A stretch of 64,000 nucleotides of DNA from Hyphodiscus hymeniophilus (GCA_016508695.1 VNKQ01000016.1:186001-250000), one strand, 5' to 3'. Counted from the stretch's first letter, positions 1 through 11,475 are shown. Translations and numbers: made by a program. Notes: generated by a model not told the origin, from the letters alone.

Positions 1-480
1 CAACTCGCCAACGGCTTCCACAACGCGCCCTCGTTCATTTTCCACGATGACACAGTACGGCGACGAGACAATATAACTGGCTTTGGCTCAGGCGTGAAAG
101 TCGCAGCCAAAGGCTTCACCTATAACCTCCTTGACGGCGTGACGGGCCTCGTCTACCAGCCCTACCATTGCGCGCAAACAGATGGACTCGGCGGATTCGG
201 CAAAGGAATCGGGAAGGGCGTCGGCGGCCTGGTATTCAAGATCACGGCAGCCGTGCTCGGCGTCCCTGCGTATACGATGAAAGGGCTGGAGAAACAGTTC
301 GAGAAGAGGCACAATCGGGCGTTGAAGGCCAAGATTCTGGAGGTCAGGCTAAGGCAGGGACTGGTAGCTTACAGGAAGGCGACCGAGGAAGAGAAAACCG
401 GCGTTGTGAGGCGATGGAAGGAAATGGGATATGTGAGGAGGTTCGGGATTAAAGACTGGGCGATCAAGGAAGATGGGTGA
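1..480 (+). CDS. C-terminal part of a UDP-glycosyltransferase / sterol glucosyltransferase-like protein (5' end outside the window)
   Basis: Frame 1 is open from the first base to the TGA at 478-480, giving 159 residues with no start in the window, so this is the last exon of a larger gene. The segment IGKGVGGLVFKITAAVLG and the following PAYTMKGLEKQF resemble the C-terminal tail found after the catalytic domain in many fungal sterol-glucosyltransferase-like (GT1/GT28 fold) proteins. The rest is a basic, helical tail (RALKAKILEVRLRQG...). The catalytic domain itself is not visible here. The family assignment rests only on resemblance of this tail to what I know of fungal members, so function is moderately uncertain; coding status is fairly sure. 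Confidence 0.6.
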   Translation, partial: QLANGFHNAPSFIFHDDTVRRRDNITGFGSGVKVAAKGFTYNLLDGVTGLVYQPYHCAQTDGLGGFGKGIGKGVGGLVFKITAAVLGVPAYTMKGLEKQFEKRHNRALKAKILEVRLRQGLVAYRKATEEEKTGVVRRWKEMGYVRRFGIKDWAIKEDG

Positions 481-2415
481 CAGGTGGCGTGTAATTTGCA
501 TGATACGTATGGAGTTGGGATTGGATATACCTTGTTGCGCTGCATATATTGGAATAGATCGAAGCAAGTTATTTTTCGGGCGACTTTAGTCACATTGTCA
601 TGTCGCCGTTCCACGATAGAAGGCGATAGAGCCCTTCGAGAATGCGCTCGGGTTTTGTCAAGACATGAGAATTGCCTAGAAGTCCGAAATAAAGCAGTCT
701 TACCTCGTAGCCATGTGTGATCATTTATCTACAAAGATATCACACCGCACTCAACAGCGACACGTCCCTCGAAATACCCATCTCACCAAACCTCATAAGC
801 TGGGGCCCTGCTGAATATCCCAGGAGGAACTATTATTCAACCTCGTGCAACCCTCTCGCGCCTCGCGCCTCGCGCCTCGCTACGCTAGGCTCGCTTACAA
901 AAGGGGCCAGTAGTGTTTCGCGAGTAGATCCGATGGCCGATGGGTTTCCACGCTACGTGCTGATGCGAGCTTCCTGTAATCTATCGTCGAGTGTAGATTC
1001 CGGATATCCCTCTGGCTGTAAGATCGTGGATTTAACATCACAGCGGCGCATAGGATGGCAGAGGTCTGATCTCGCTACTGGAGAGCTGGTGCCGGGACTC
1101 GCGGGTGTCAAGAGTCAGGACGGTTCCTACCTATCTCATGGGTTTTTGGAAAGACGATTGGCGTTTGAGCGGGTGGGAGTAAAAGGATCATGTGCTATAG
1201 CTACACGGCCTTGGTTGAGGTTTTGAGGGCTAGGAAATGTAAACCTTAAATGCTTGTTCTCCAGGGCGGGCATTGGCATCCGTGGTCAGTAACTAGCATC
1301 ATCTCGCTCGTTGCGCTTGATAACCCTCCGCTATTGCTGGAGCTGGACGGAGAATTGACAATTAGTGAGGGGAATTCTTTGAGTCAGTGAAGGTGGATAC
1401 GTCTTTCGAGGCCGGTACGGCGTGCAAATCTCCGAATATCAAGCCATCGTGCAGTTCCCTTGGCGTGCGGAGAACCAAGGTTGTACTACCTATGCAGGAC
1501 GTTGAAAGCAGACCTGGCATATGCAATGTGCCTCGTGTGCCTGGCTATCACTCGATGCATGCACTCTTACTAGCTAGCCAAAGCTGCTCAACCCTCTCGT
1601 CGTTCTGGACGACTATGCGCGAGAAAAGATGTGATGATTCGACCTATGAACAGTATTGCTATGTCCGAGGGTCGCTTCTCCTAGCCCACAATTTCTTAAG
1701 GAAGAGCAGTAGACATGCAATGGAGAAGTTCAATCCTCTACAGAAGAGAAGCTGATTGGCGCGCGGCTGTATGTGCAGCAGTCTGCTGAACCCTGCTGTT
1801 TTAGAGTATAAACCCTGCGTCGTCAATTGCCCACGCATAAGTGAGGTTCAGCCGTGTATACGTACGTACGGAATATATTATTGTAACTTCTCCATTCACT
1901 CACTTGCACTCACTTGCCGATGTAGAAAGCTGCAATAAAGAGGTGCAGATGCAAAGAAGACAATCCTCGGTTCTTCCGCCGTCACTCTATTCGTGCGCAT
2001 CTTGTGCCATGTGAGTTGTGGCTTTGGCTGCGCATGGACGACGATCAAATGACCCGAGGGGTCCTGTCGTGGAATGATGTCCCTTGTGAGTACTGTATCA
2101 CAGAGTGTTCTTATTACTTTTTCCAGATGCAGCGGCGTTGAGATCGGCTCGGGGCATCATCGCCAGTAGCTGGTTTGGTCCCGAGTGCGACAATATGAGT
2201 GTCCCTTGATGAAACGGAAAACCGATCAATGGATTGTTGAAATTTTTATGCTCTAGCCTTGCCTATTCGCATACATGCATGCTCGTAGAGTTGCGAACCA
2301 ATGAAATGAAGGAAATTACCCTCAATTCATATTGGCATATCAACAGGGAATCCCCATTCCATACTCGCGGCAATCCCAACACAAAATGAGCTCTTCATCA
2401 GCACCAGCAATTTCC
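481..2415. other. Gene-free stretch between the glycosyltransferase end and V-ATPase B
   Basis: About 1.9 kb. Both flanking genes end here (convergent 3' ends). Several open frames of 60-170 codons exist on the plus strand (717-1226, 1387-1755, 1756-1938), but none shows a recognisable motif, signal peptide or convincing splice pattern. I treat them as chance frames. It contains one 7-mer tandem repeat, listed separately. Confidence 0.5.
855..880. repeat. Short tandem repeat, unit CTCGCGC
   Basis: About 3.7 copies of the 7-mer CTCGCGC, perfect over 855-880 and then degenerating into CTACGCTAGG. It lies in non-coding DNA. Simple microsatellite-type repeat. Confidence 0.8.
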
Positions 2416-4271
2416 TCACGCGTCAATCAGATTCTCCTCCGGCGCCTTGCCATTCTCTTCACTGTTGTCCTTGGTATCCTTGTTACCCGCACGGCCCTTG
2501 CCCTTTCGATCAGCAGCAGATCGCTGGTAGAATTCTGCCAAAACCTTCTGTGGGATACGGTTAAGTAGCTCTTTGGGGTAGATGCGGAGCAAGCTCCATG
2601 CCAGGTCCAATGATTCATAGATGGTTCTCGACTCGTATGCTCCTTGCGAAATAAATGACCGCTCGAACTTTTCCAGGAACTCGAGCGAGAGCTTGTCTTC
2701 GGAAGACAAGGCTTCCTCACCCACGACTGCCTTCATGGATGCAGCATCACGACCAATAGCGTACTTGGCGTAGAGCTGGTTGGAAACATCACCGTGATCC
2801 TTTCTAGTGTGTCCTTCTCCGATGGCCGACTTCATAAGCCGGGATAGTGATGGCAGGACGTTGATGGGGGGTGAGATACCACGATTGTAAAGCTGGCGAT
2901 CAATGAAGATTTGTCCCTCCGTAATGTAGCCTGTCAAATCGGGAATCGGATGGGTGATATCATCGTTAGGCATGGTGAGAATAGGGATTTGAGTAATCGA
3001 CCCATTCCGTCCATTCACACGACCGGCACGTTCGTATATGGTAGACAAATCGGTGTACATGTAACCGGGGTATCCACGACGACCTGGCACCTCTTCTCTG
3101 GCAGCTGAAACTTCACGAAGAGCATCGCAGTAGGCTGTGAGATCGGTAAGAATGACCAAGACGTGCTTCTCCAATTGGTAGGCATAGTACTCCGCGGTGG
3201 TAAGAGCGAGACGAGGGGTAATGATACGTTCGATACTAAGAACGGTGTTAACGAAGTCAAAGGCTTGAGATAAAGCACTTACGTTGGGTCGTTGGCCAAA
3301 TTCAAGAAGAGAGTAACACGTTCCAGACTGCCGTTCTCCTCAAAATCTCTGGTAAAGAATCTCGCAGTTTCCAAGTTAACACCCATAGCGGCAAAGACAA
3401 TAGAAAAGTTCTCCTCATGTCCATCATGCACACCCTTATTCGTAATACCTTGTTTCTGAACCAAACCAGCCTGTCGACAAATCTGAGCGGCGATTTCGTT
3501 GTGAGGGAGACCAGAAGCAGAGAAAATGGGAATCTTTTGTCCACGGGCAATCGAGTTCATTGTATCAATCGCAGAAATACCAGTTGAGATCATTTCTTCC
3601 GGGTAGACCTGTATTTCTTAGCAAAAAAGGAGTGTCTTGGAGCAGCACGGCATACTCGGGAGTATGGGTTGATGGGACTTCCGTTGATGTCCAAGTAATC
3701 CTCCGCAAGCACCTTGGGCCCTTTGTCGATAGCTCGTCCAGATCCATCGAAGATACGACCCAGCATGTCCTCGGAAACACCGAGCTTCAGGCTGTGTCCT
3801 GTGAACTCGACTTTGGACTACATTGCGTTAGTGATTTGCAATTCGTCCTTGTAGTGTATTTCCATACCTTCTTCACATCAATACCAGAAGTGCCTTCGAA
3901 AACCTAGTCGCTGTCAGTATCCCTCGTCCCTTGCTAAGCTAAACAAGCCATACCTGTACAACTGCACGATTTCCTATTCCCAGCATATATCAGCACGTTT
4001 AGTACACCTGCCATTGGCATAGTCACTAACCTCTAGCTTCAAGCACTTGTCCAGATCTCTCTGTGCCATCAGGCAGCGTCAAAGTAACAATCTCATTGTA
4101 TCTTGGGAATTTGACCTAATCCCGCCCACAATTAGCTGTGATCCTGCTCCATACATGTCATATAACACTCACATTCTCCAAGATAACCAAAGGACCGTTG
4201 ATACCTCCAATGGTGTTGTATCGAATTCGAGGTACAATGCTGTACGATGACGATTCTCGAGGGTCTCCCAT
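2416..4271 (-). CDS. vma2: V-type proton ATPase subunit B (V1 sector)
   Basis: Non-catalytic nucleotide-binding subunit B of the V1 head of the vacuolar proton pump. Seven exons by hand splicing: 4271-4173, 4115-4031, 3973-3954, 3903-3868, 3817-3656, 3608-3283 and 3235-2416. Together they give 1548 nt, 515 residues, the usual fungal length. It starts MGDPRESSSYSIVPRIRYNT and keeps the family motifs INGSPINPYSR, YPEEMISTGISAIDTMNS and GRRGYPGYMYTDLSTIYERAGR. Introns are 47-57 nt with GT donors and AG acceptors, and the frame is continuous through all six. The tail after about residue 480 is charged and low complexity. The downstream neighbour on the minus strand is not co-transcribed. A CACGTG site lies about 200 bp upstream of the start. 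Very sure of the family. Confidence 0.96.
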
Positions 4272-4726
4272 AATGGCGTCTTCGCAGGAGATCAGGCTAT
4301 AGTGGAATGGCGAGCTTCAGCTCTGAGGAGGTTTCGACAAGATTAGAGCTGAAGGTTGGGATGGGCGTGTTGCGTGCAGAGGCTGGGAAGCTGGAAGGTT
4401 GCGTTTGGAGGTGGAGCTTCGAGCTTTAGCTTCAAAATGGGCAGCTGCGATAAGCGAAGAGCCTGTCAACAAATCACGTGTCGGCCCGCCAAGCTTTGGA
4501 GGGGTTCTGGAGCACATTATCATTTTCATTTTCATACTCATTTTTAGATCGATCCCATTCAGATCCTCAAAATCAATATTTCTGTTTCATGTACCATTGC
4601 GGTATTTTGAATATAATATTCCTTTTGACATTCCTTTCGCCTTGACCAATCCATCTTCACGGACCTTATTTCCAGCGTGAAAAGATCCGATATTGGACAG
4701 GTTTCATTGACCGTATATCATAGAAC
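4272..4726. other. Promoter region of V-ATPase B and 3' flank of HMG-CoA lyase
   Basis: 455 bp between the V-ATPase B start codon and the HMG-CoA lyase stop codon, both on the minus strand. Apart from the CACGTG element at 4475-4480 I see no coding potential. Confidence 0.6.
4475..4480. promoter_or_regulatory. CACGTG E-box upstream of V-ATPase B
   Basis: A palindromic CACGTG hexamer about 205 bp upstream of the V-ATPase B start codon. This is the core bound by bHLH factors (Cbf1-type in fungi). Function here is inferred from position only. Confidence 0.35.
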
Positions 4727-5930
4727 CTATCGTCTCTTTGCGAGAAGAGCCTTGCCAACACTGCTTGCATGAGGCTTTCCAATTTCTTTCGTAATCCACT
4801 CCCCAATCTCAGCCAAAGCCTCTAGATCCAAGCCAGTATCCATTCCAAGACTATCTAGGAAGTAGACCATATCTTCTGTCGCCACGTTGCCCGTAGCACC
4901 AGGACTATACGGACATCCACCAAGCCCACCGACACTGGAATCAAAGGTTCTGATCCCATGCTCCAAGCTCACAGCCGTGTTCACCAACGCCTGACCGTAG
5001 GTATCGTGGAAATGCATCGCAATATCCTCGTTCCTGATACCAGCTGCCTGCATATGTCGCAGCAGGTCTTTAGTGGTAGGGCCTGTGCCCATACCAGTTG
5101 TGTCTCCAAGATCTATCTCATCTGCTCCCATTTCTAGTAAATCCGTAGCTATCTCGGCAACCTTTCTCGGATCGACTTCTCCTTCGAATGGACATCCTAA
5201 TACGACGGATATGTATGCCCGTACTCTTAGCCCGTTTGCCTTGGCACCTTGAATGACTTCCTTGAACCTTAGCAGTGATGTCTCGATCGAGCAATTGAGG
5301 TTCTTCTGTGTGAATGTTTCCGTTGCGGCGGGGAAGATGGACATCTCTATGAAGGGAGTTTGGGTCAAAGCACCGTTGGCAGGTTCGTTTGATGGTTTGT
5401 CTTTTCGCTCATACTGGGTGGTGGAGTCGGGAGAGAAAGTCTCGTACGATTTTGGGTGGGCTTTTAGTATCTCCAGCGCATTGTCTAAGCCGCGGGTATT
5501 GGGTGCTAAGAAGGAGTATGCGACAGGACTGAGGGATTGAGGAGGATATTTCAGAATGTACTCGAGTATTTCCGCCGAATCTGCCATCTGCATGACACTT
5601 GTTAGCCAGGGCACAATCGATGAGCTTGAAACATCTTACTTGTGGTACCCATTTCGGAGCAACGAAGGATCCAGCTTCGATGTCAGTGAGTCCGCATTTC
5701 GCCAGTCGCTCGATCAGTTCTATCTTGGTCGTCAGAGGGATCGTCTTCTTCTCGTTTTGCAGTCCATCTCGAGGTCCAACCTCCACAATCTTGACCCGAG
5801 AATCTCTCGAATGGAGCTCGTTTGATTGATTCACATGCGGGTCGGCAGCTGTGGCCAGTCCTCGTAACTGAAGCTGGCGTAATCGTAAGGCTTTGTTGCC
5901 ATTTCTCATAACAGGTCGTAGGAACGACAT
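4727..5930 (-). CDS. Hydroxymethylglutaryl-CoA lyase, probably mitochondrial
   Basis: Cleaves HMG-CoA to acetoacetate and acetyl-CoA, the last step of leucine degradation. Two exons, 5930-5640 and 5587-4727, with a 52-nt intron (GTAAGA...GCAG) give 383 residues. The N-terminus is basic and ends RGLATAA, typical of a mitochondrial presequence. The metal and substrate site VGPRDGLQNE (R54, D55), the MHFHDTYG metal histidines (about residues 289 and 291) and the catalytic loop GLGGCPYSPGATGNVATED (Cys about 322) are all present. A polar segment of roughly 30 residues after ALEILKAHPKS is not in the short bacterial enzymes; it looks like a fungal insertion. The gene faces away from an enoyl-CoA hydratase-like gene 511 bp off. 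Confidence 0.94.
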
Positions 5931-6441
5931 CGCGATTTGTTCATTGTATGTTGCAGATTGGGGGGGCGTGCTTGGATTGCGGGGAAGTTTGGAGATTGGG
6001 GTCCTATCCTAACTTGATGGAGCCCCGGATAGCGACGGTTCAATAAGACTCCAAATACTTCGTATGACATCTCGAAGGCATGAGAGGTGAGTTTTGAGTC
6101 ATTTGAATGAGTGATTAGAAGACTTCTTTTTTGTTACAATCTCCCTTTTGGTAATTGATTTAGGCTCTTCTCAGATGTTTCTGAACCCATCTGTTTCTAC
6201 TCAGGTCAAGTAACCTCGGTATCGTTGGTTGTGTCCGTGCAGATTGATCCGCACGTCTTCTCGTTCTTCTCTCCTTCACCAACTTCGTTAACAGACAAAG
6301 ATTGTATCATTCTCATTGCCCGAGTCTACGCATTTATTCAAAGTACCTGTGGAGCTGAAAGCCCATCTCTTAATTGTATTCATCCTTAGACGTCCAATCT
6401 ACCAATTCTCAATTCTGCCATTGCGGCTCTTAACGAGCAGA
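5931..6441. other. Divergent promoter region, HMG-CoA lyase / enoyl-CoA hydratase-like
   Basis: 511 bp between two divergent start codons of acyl-CoA metabolism genes. Pyrimidine-rich stretches precede the plus-strand start. No clear paired operator was seen. Confidence 0.5.
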
Positions 6442-7296
6442 ATGAGCAATCATAATGAAGATGGCGAACCTGATGCTGTCCAGGTCAGCAAAGGCGCTGC
6501 CATCACCACTATAACCATCAATCGAGGAAGCTATAAGAACGCCGTCGATGCCCGGACCGCTGGGAAGTTGACAGAAGCTTTCCTGGCGTTTGAAAATGAT
6601 CCTACACAGAAAGTATGCGTATTTCACGGCGCCAACGGTACCTTCTGTGCTGGTTTCGATCTTCAAGAGGTGGCCAAGAAGAGCCAACCCGGATATACTG
6701 GTTCACAAACCGAGCACCACGGCAGGGTTGATGGCCGTAATATTGGCCCAATGGGTCCATCTCGAATGCAGATTCGTAAACCTGTCATCAGCGCAGTATC
6801 TGGCTATGCTGTAGCCGGGGGCTTGGAGCTCAGTCTACTCGGAGACATCAGAGTCGCCGAGGAGGACGCTGTCTTTGGTGTCTTCTGCAGACGATTCGGG
6901 GTTCCGCTCATTGACGGAGGCACTGTCCGTCTACAAGCTATTGTTGGTCTTGGACGGGCATTGGATATGATCCTCACTGGACGAGCGGTGGGGGCTCAGG
7001 AGGCCCTCATGATGGGTTTGGCGAATCGAGTGGTGCCAAAAGGGAAATCAGTAGAGGAGGCAATGAGTATTGCTGAGATGCTGGTCCAGTTCCCACAGGA
7101 CTGTATGAACACAGATCGGAACTCTTGTTACTATGCCAATTATAGCGCCAAATCTTTCGAGGATGCTCTTTCGCATGAGTATGACGAGGGAATCAAAGTT
7201 GTCGATTCCGAAATGGTGGCTGGAGTCACGAGATTCAGCAAAGGTGAGGGGCGGCATGGGCAGTTCAAAGAAGTAAAACGGGAAGAAAAGCTCTGA
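6442..7296 (+). CDS. Enoyl-CoA hydratase/isomerase (crotonase) family protein
   Basis: Single-exon gene of 284 residues. The ATG at 6442 (MSNHNEDGEPDAVQ) is the first in frame; the open frame extends upstream only through non-ATG codons. The crotonase oxyanion-hole motifs are visible: GANGTFCAGFDLQE (about residues 67-80) and the signature VSGYAVAGGLELSLLGDIRVAEEDAVFG (about 118-145), followed by RRFGVPLIDGGTVRLQAIVGLGRA. The Glu of GGLEL is kept, but the position that is the second catalytic Glu in classical hydratases falls in LIDGGT. The exact reaction (hydration, isomerisation or another crotonase chemistry) is therefore open. No N-terminal presequence is obvious and the C-terminus is not a clear peroxisomal signal. 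Its divergent partner is HMG-CoA lyase. Confidence 0.9.
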   Translation: MSNHNEDGEPDAVQVSKGAAITTITINRGSYKNAVDARTAGKLTEAFLAFENDPTQKVCVFHGANGTFCAGFDLQEVAKKSQPGYTGSQTEHHGRVDGRNIGPMGPSRMQIRKPVISAVSGYAVAGGLELSLLGDIRVAEEDAVFGVFCRRFGVPLIDGGTVRLQAIVGLGRALDMILTGRAVGAQEALMMGLANRVVPKGKSVEEAMSIAEMLVQFPQDCMNTDRNSCYYANYSAKSFEDALSHEYDEGIKVVDSEMVAGVTRFSKGEGRHGQFKEVKREEKL

Positions 7297-9376
7297 GACA
7301 TCAATGATCAACAACTGAACCCAATACTGTTGCTTTCTTGACATTCTCATAGCATGGAGCAAAACGTTTCGGGAACGTGTAATTCTCTGCGACGTGCGGG
7401 TAACCACTTCTTTTACAGCTATTGCCTGCTTATGGCAGATCCACAGTCCTCCCACAGGACAGGACATATCAACAGTGCAAAGAATGCAGTTGGATCATGC
7501 GGGATAATCTGCCCGAATTCGACGCTATTCATGGTGTTTGTTTGTCCGTTACAGAAGAAGAGGTTCAAATGCAGTTTCTGCAAGGCAAAGGAATTGGCCA
7601 CGCGCTCAATATCTTGAAGAGAATGACACTCTCATAATTCGAGCCAGGATTCGTCTAGTCTGGGGGAGAAGTGCCAACTATGATCAGCGATGTTGAATTG
7701 CAACTTCAACACTCAGTACATTATTTGCGGAAATCGGACTTTGGGTTTTACGTTGAAGCAACTACATCGTCTATTTCCCTTGGCGCATGGGGCGTGAACG
7801 CTGATGGGTCAAGGCAACGAAAACGACGACATGGACAAACGTTCAAGTTAGCTTTACTAGAACGCTAGATTCATGATAGTGTTGGCACCAAAATAATTTT
7901 GGATTTGGTGAAAAGGCTATGGACTTAAAAATCTCTTTATGCATTTGGAACGCCAGACGAGCAAGAATCGTCGATTTTTTGAGAAGGAATAGCATTTCAC
8001 GATCTTTGGAGAACTTCAATTGGGATGGCGACAAGCGCGTCAGGGAAACACTTGAAGTTCCCAGAAAGGGCACGGTCAACAACCTCCTCTCGATTTATCG
8101 AAAGAATGTCCGATGAAGAAAGCAGGTTCAATAGGGCCATCTTCTTTGCCTTGCGCATTCCGGATGTGTGTTGTGTGAATGAAACGACTAGCGACCTCTC
8201 TTTATTTCCTGCAATGCATCCCAAATTACCTCACACCCACACACGCTCAGACGAAAAAGTATTTCATACATCTCATGCAGCGACTCCTGCAGGTAATGAG
8301 GGCTACACATCTATCCGCAACCGTCCCAATTTCTCACCCAACGGTGCCTGTCGACACAGGCCCGAATGAAGCGTCTTCCGACCCAAACAGCGATGACGAT
8401 AAGGCTACATCTAAGCAGAACGGCTGGAGATGGGACAAGAAGTTCAAGCTCTGGCGCCCTGATATTTATACAGATGGGAGTCTAGACAACACGACGTGGT
8501 CTTGTTATCCCGAACAATCTGAGGACTGAAATTGACTAAGGGAGTCGTGTCCTTCCTAAATGATCCCCAAACTGGAAACCGTCTAGTTTTCCGTATAAGC
8601 TGAGATGGTACTACGTCTTGAGAGCAGCTCCCCAAGTGTTGTGGAAGCAATATACTTCAGACAGGTTTGATGGTTTTCACCTTCGGAAGCGGCGAAAAAG
8701 GTTCTTGAATGAATTGGCTGACGAGTTTCTTGTTTTCTCCCTTCGCCAGACTGAGCAATTTTAGCTCCAGTATTCACGGTTTTATACATTCTTAACATCT
8801 CCTACATTGGTTCCATCTCAAATCCATAGCTTGCGCTGCTACCAAGAATTCCATATCAACATAGGATTATTCCCTTCGAGTTTTCGACATGTCACCAACT
8901 TCGGGACTCTACCTGTGATTCTCCAGATTGAAGAATAGGAGAATACTAGTTTTGTCTCCTTGAAGAGGAATGCGCTCAGCTTGGAGCCCCTTAGATCGCG
9001 GCTCGTGTGAGATAAGGGTCTTAGACAGAAATAGATCTTGTGCCAAACTCCCACCCCACTCTCGAGTCTTGCCTTGATAGCCGCTACCTCGAAATTCAAA
9101 CCCGATGTTCCGATAGCTTACGGGCCAACATTGACCGTAGGCATCAGATAAGGACGGAAATTCCGATACAGGGCTGAGATAAGAAAATACTTCAGGTATG
9201 AGATGGAGGGTGGGATGTTACTTATACTCCCGGTGCTCAGCAACTTTTTAAGGAACTCGAAACCTATTCCTTTTCCACTGTAACTCTCAAATATTATCCT
9301 CATTCCAGTTCAATTTCCAGACAGAAAACTCACTTGATTTGCTCCCGTATCTTTCGAGTGATTAAAGGTCGCCATC
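7297..9376. other. 2.1-kb stretch without a convincing gene
   Basis: Lies between the crotonase stop and the RutA-like start, both plus strand. The longest frame with a somewhat protein-like end is 8179-8529 (116 codons, ending in a Trp/Lys-rich GWRWDKKFKLWRP segment). It has no family match I can name and no start context, so I do not call it. The last few hundred bases are presumably the promoter of the next gene. Confidence 0.45.
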
Positions 9377-10680
9377 ATGTCAGACTCGAAAGAACTGCAA
9401 CTTGGGGTCTTTATACCAATCGGAAACAATGGTATGGAACCAGCGACTTGCTCGCTTCAATACAGTAATTGATTCATACCAATACTAATCTCTTGTTTGA
9501 TCAACAGGCTGGATCATATCGGAGACCTCTCCTCAATACAAGCCAACTTTTGCACTAAACAAAGAAGTCGTAGTGAAGGCTGAACAGTACGGTTTCGATT
9601 TCGCGTTGTCAATGATTAAAGTGCGAGGATACGGAGGGAAAACAGAGCATTGGGACTATAACCTCGAATCCTTCACTTTGATGGCCGGGCTAGCTGCAGT
9701 GACGAAGAAGATCAAATTATTTGCGTCGGTGCCGGTCTTATTGTTGCCTCCTGCAATCGTGGCACGCATGGCGTCGACGATTGATTCCATTGCTCCAGGA
9801 AGATTTGGGATCAATATTGTGACGGGATGGCAAACTGCCGAGTATAGTCAGATGGGAATGTGGCCAGGAAATGATTATTTTGGGTTCGTTGGACTGGATT
9901 CCCTTTGATTAGGATACAGATACTAATCATTTGCTGGACAGATATCGGTACGATTATGCAACGGAATATGTGAAGGTGATGCAAGATCTGTGGACGAAAG
10001 GAGTTTCAGACTTCAAGGGGAAGCACTTTACGATGAATGATTGTAGACTGTTGCCAAAGCCGTCTGCTCCAATTAAGCTTATCGCCGCTGGGCAAAGCGG
10101 AACAGGTGCGTGAATGAGGCTTCGGATAAAACCCGCGACCTCGTGTAACCTTCTGACATATACAGGTACGACATTTGCGGCGAAATATTGTGACTACAAC
10201 TTCACCAGCGCCGGCTCCGGCATCAACCAAGCCGTTGGGGACCATTTCAAAGAGGCAAACTCGAGGTTGGTCGAAGCGGCAAAGACGGAGGGGCGGGACG
10301 TTGGTGCTCTTGTACTACTCATGGTAGTCGCCGATGAGACTGATGAAGCTGCACATGCCAAGTTCAACATGTACAACGCAGGGACAGATTTCGAAGCAAT
10401 CGCCTGGATGAGGGATCAGGGTGGCAAGGATGTCAAGGCTGACAAATTCTCGACTGCGAACAGAATGATAAACATGGCAAACACCTGCAACAGTAATATG
10501 AGCACGCTGGTTGGTTCATGGGCAAGTGTGGCAAGTATGTTGGATGAAGTGGCGTTGGAGCCGATTAAGGGAGTCATGCTTATATTTGACGACTTTGTCA
10601 AGGGCATTGAGGATTTTGGGACGAAGATCCAGCCTTTGATGAAGAGTCGTGTGAATACTGTGAAAGCACTAGCAGCTTGA
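9377..10680 (+). CDS. RutA-like pyrimidine monooxygenase (luciferase-like flavin monooxygenase)
   Basis: In bacteria RutA uses reduced FMN and O2 to open the uracil/thymine ring between N3 and C4. Four exons (9377-9431, 9508-9883, 9942-10105, 10166-10680) give 369 residues; introns are 58-76 nt, frame verified. The match to RutA is strong over the whole length as I know it: N-terminal LGVFIPIGNNGWIIS, the block FDFALSMIKVRGYGGKTEHWD, SFTLMAGLAAVTKKI, GRFGINIVTGWQ, then DLWTKGVSDFKGKHFTMNDCR and the C-terminal LVGSWASVASMLDEV. The second donor (GTTCGT) is weak, but the splice restores DYFGYRYDY, as in RutA. No RutB-F partner genes are beside it. Function is inferred from the family; substrate is not proven. 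Confidence 0.9.
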
Positions 10681-11456
10681 GGGGAGGAATCCACTCCACA
10701 ACTGGATGTCATTTTATAACATTTATTACTCGATAGCTCCTTTAGAATGCGCCCACATCGGTAGTAAGACCTTAACATTTTAATTCACAACTAACTTGTT
10801 GGTTGTAGCAGGAATCGATACTAATGTTCCAAATATTGACGACAACCATATTTCGGATTTGAAATAGTACTGAAAATTGCGAGGCAAGAATAAGGAGGAT
10901 GAACATTTCGAGATCGTCCTACTTAAGACGTTATTTGCCTCGTATAGATTTCATGCTCAGAAGGCGCATTTCCGAATATCTGGACCACTGAACCAGACAC
11001 CCCATGATGCGAATACTTTGTTTACTTCAGGTCCGACAATCCGACAATCCGAGAATCCAACTTTGAGTTGGGCATATACTTACCAAATGTCGTTCGAATG
11101 AGGGTTCGCTATTCACGAGTCATGGATCAACGGACATGCAACAAAATGTCCAGCCTTGTGACTCGCTGGATATGGTAATCAGCGGTCCCTAATGAAAATG
11201 ATCTTTCAAAGATATCATAAAGGAACATGCAATCTCGTCCCGTGACCTGTAATGTTGAAGCATAGACTGACTGAGGATTTCTTGCGAATCATAACAACAA
11301 GCCTCGCATCAAATTGAGGGTTGAACATGCAAGGAAGATAGAGAAGAAGATTTTGCCGGCCAGGATAGAAATGGATGGCAGAAAGGGCCATCACGTGCCT
11401 TGCTATGCCACCTGGGCATTTGGGCATAAATGATCGACAGGGGCACAGCTGAAACC

Positions 11457-11475
11457 GGGTTAGGGTTAGGGTAGG
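11457..11475 (+). repeat. Interstitial telomere-like TTAGGG tract
   Basis: Two perfect TTAGGG units (11460-11471) flanked by GGG and TAGG, the canonical telomere repeat of filamentous fungi. It lies about 830 bp upstream of the DUF3533 gene. Too short to be a chromosome end; it may be a telobox (Tbf1/Taz1-type binding site) or a relic. Confidence 0.8.

Noticed and set aside
717..1226. 169-codon plus-strand open frame
   Set aside because: Low-complexity start over the CTCGCGC repeat, no domain, no start context and no splice partners. Likely a chance frame.
8179..8529. 116-codon plus-strand frame with a Trp-rich C-terminal part
   Set aside because: No recognisable family and an unconvincing N-terminal half. 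Insufficient to call a gene.
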